A stretch of DNA of 22,904 nt from JALYIM01 sp040003205 (GTDB lineage: Bacteria; Acidobacteriota; Terriglobia; Terriglobales; Acidobacteriaceae): NCBI GenBank assembly GCA_040003205.1, contig JBDUDA010000019.1:1-22904 (forward strand). The letters run 5' to 3'. Below, piece by piece: positions 22,728-22,904 of the stretch. Position numbers and translations under genes: made by a program. The notes beneath the pieces were generated by a model. That model was given only the letters and a program-made list of their open reading frames with translations, ran no database searches and was not told where the DNA came from. Within the stretch, counting starts at the first letter, position 1; each line of letters opens with the position of its first letter.

Positions 22728-22904
22728 CGCGTCGCGTGGGGCGGCCGGGCCAAGGCTGATGAACCCGTAGAACGCGCGGCCGTGGTCGCGGAAGGTCAGC
22801 TCCTGGCCGCGCGGGCCGCAGCAGCCGGTGCCGTAGAGGTGCAGTCGGAAGGCGCGTGGTCGGGGTGGGAAGCGGTTGAGGTAGTGCTCGTCGCGTTCCT
22901 CGAA
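22674..22904 (-). CDS. Fragment of an unrelated high-G+C gene beyond the junction
   Basis: On the minus strand an open frame enters from the right edge and reads for 77 codons to the junction at about 22674. About 84% of its third codon positions are G or C, far above the neighbours, and the composition is protein-like (GRAFYGFISLGP, then RDALRLLEGTLNSLGF). The ending resembles, from memory, the C-terminal part of small actinobacterial proteins with GRxFYxFVxLG...LRxLxSL. I cannot name the family. The plus-strand frame is also open after 22727 but is Ala/Glu/Val-rich in the way of an antisense shadow. The minus frame stays open into the GH2 region until 22527, though that part is not real. 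Confidence 0.6.

Noticed and set aside
22451..22753. A 100-residue minus-strand frame across the junction
   Set aside because: It spans the breakpoint in a frame different from the high-GC3 frame and is antisense to clear GH2 sequence.
1..22904. CRISPR arrays, tRNA or rRNA genes, integrase or insertion sequences
   Set aside because: None was seen: no regularly spaced repeats, no cloverleaf or rRNA-like stretch, and no transposase or integrase motifs in any frame.

Overview
The window looks like part of an acidobacterial chromosome (Acidobacteriota, Terriglobia/Koribacter-like). The main pointers are a 1,167-residue Oar-type TonB-dependent receptor with an N-terminal carboxypeptidase-regulatory-like domain, a DUF2934 protein, and an intergenic inverted repeat carrying a TGTCATCTCGA...GAGAGACCTGC core that I associate with such genomes from memory. 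The assignment is an inference. No rRNA, tRNA, CRISPR array, transposase or phage gene was seen.

Layout. 1-1582: 3' end of dnaE2 (error-prone polymerase), a small DUF2934 protein and a single-domain response regulator. 1711-5862: a tightly overlapping cytochrome c maturation operon of ccmF, ccmH, a short CcmI-like membrane protein, and a 442-residue secreted/anchored protein whose C-terminus repeats the CcmI-like helical motif. 6003-7554: a 43-residue membrane peptide, a periplasmic cupin and a PilZ protein. 7727-9482 (minus): arsR-arsM-arsC, with a consensus promoter whose -10 lies inside a perfect inverted repeat and whose expected transcription start coincides with the arsR ATG. 9670-11454: a secreted DUF4440 protein divergent from a Tat-exported ferritin-like protein.

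11700-22673 is a carbohydrate-use region. A minus-strand operon encodes an SGLT-like sodium/sugar symporter, a 67-residue two-helix membrane protein and galactokinase. A 186-bp imperfect palindrome sits just upstream of its promoter. A DeoR-family repressor is divergent from an AgaS-type sugar-phosphate isomerase/deaminase, followed by the receptor and a GH2 glycosidase. The promoters of agaS and of the receptor share TTGACA-N10/11-ACGAAAGTAARAG, so a DeoR-controlled glycan-uptake and amino-sugar regulon is the best candidate for a coherent, little-described system here.

The last 231 bases do not belong with the rest. The GH2 gene loses its family pattern near 22674, G+C rises to about 73% (88 of 120 bases counted at 22741-22860), and the minus strand there reads as a high-GC3 protein from a different kind of genome. 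This is most simply a chimeric assembly join, with recombination as the alternative.
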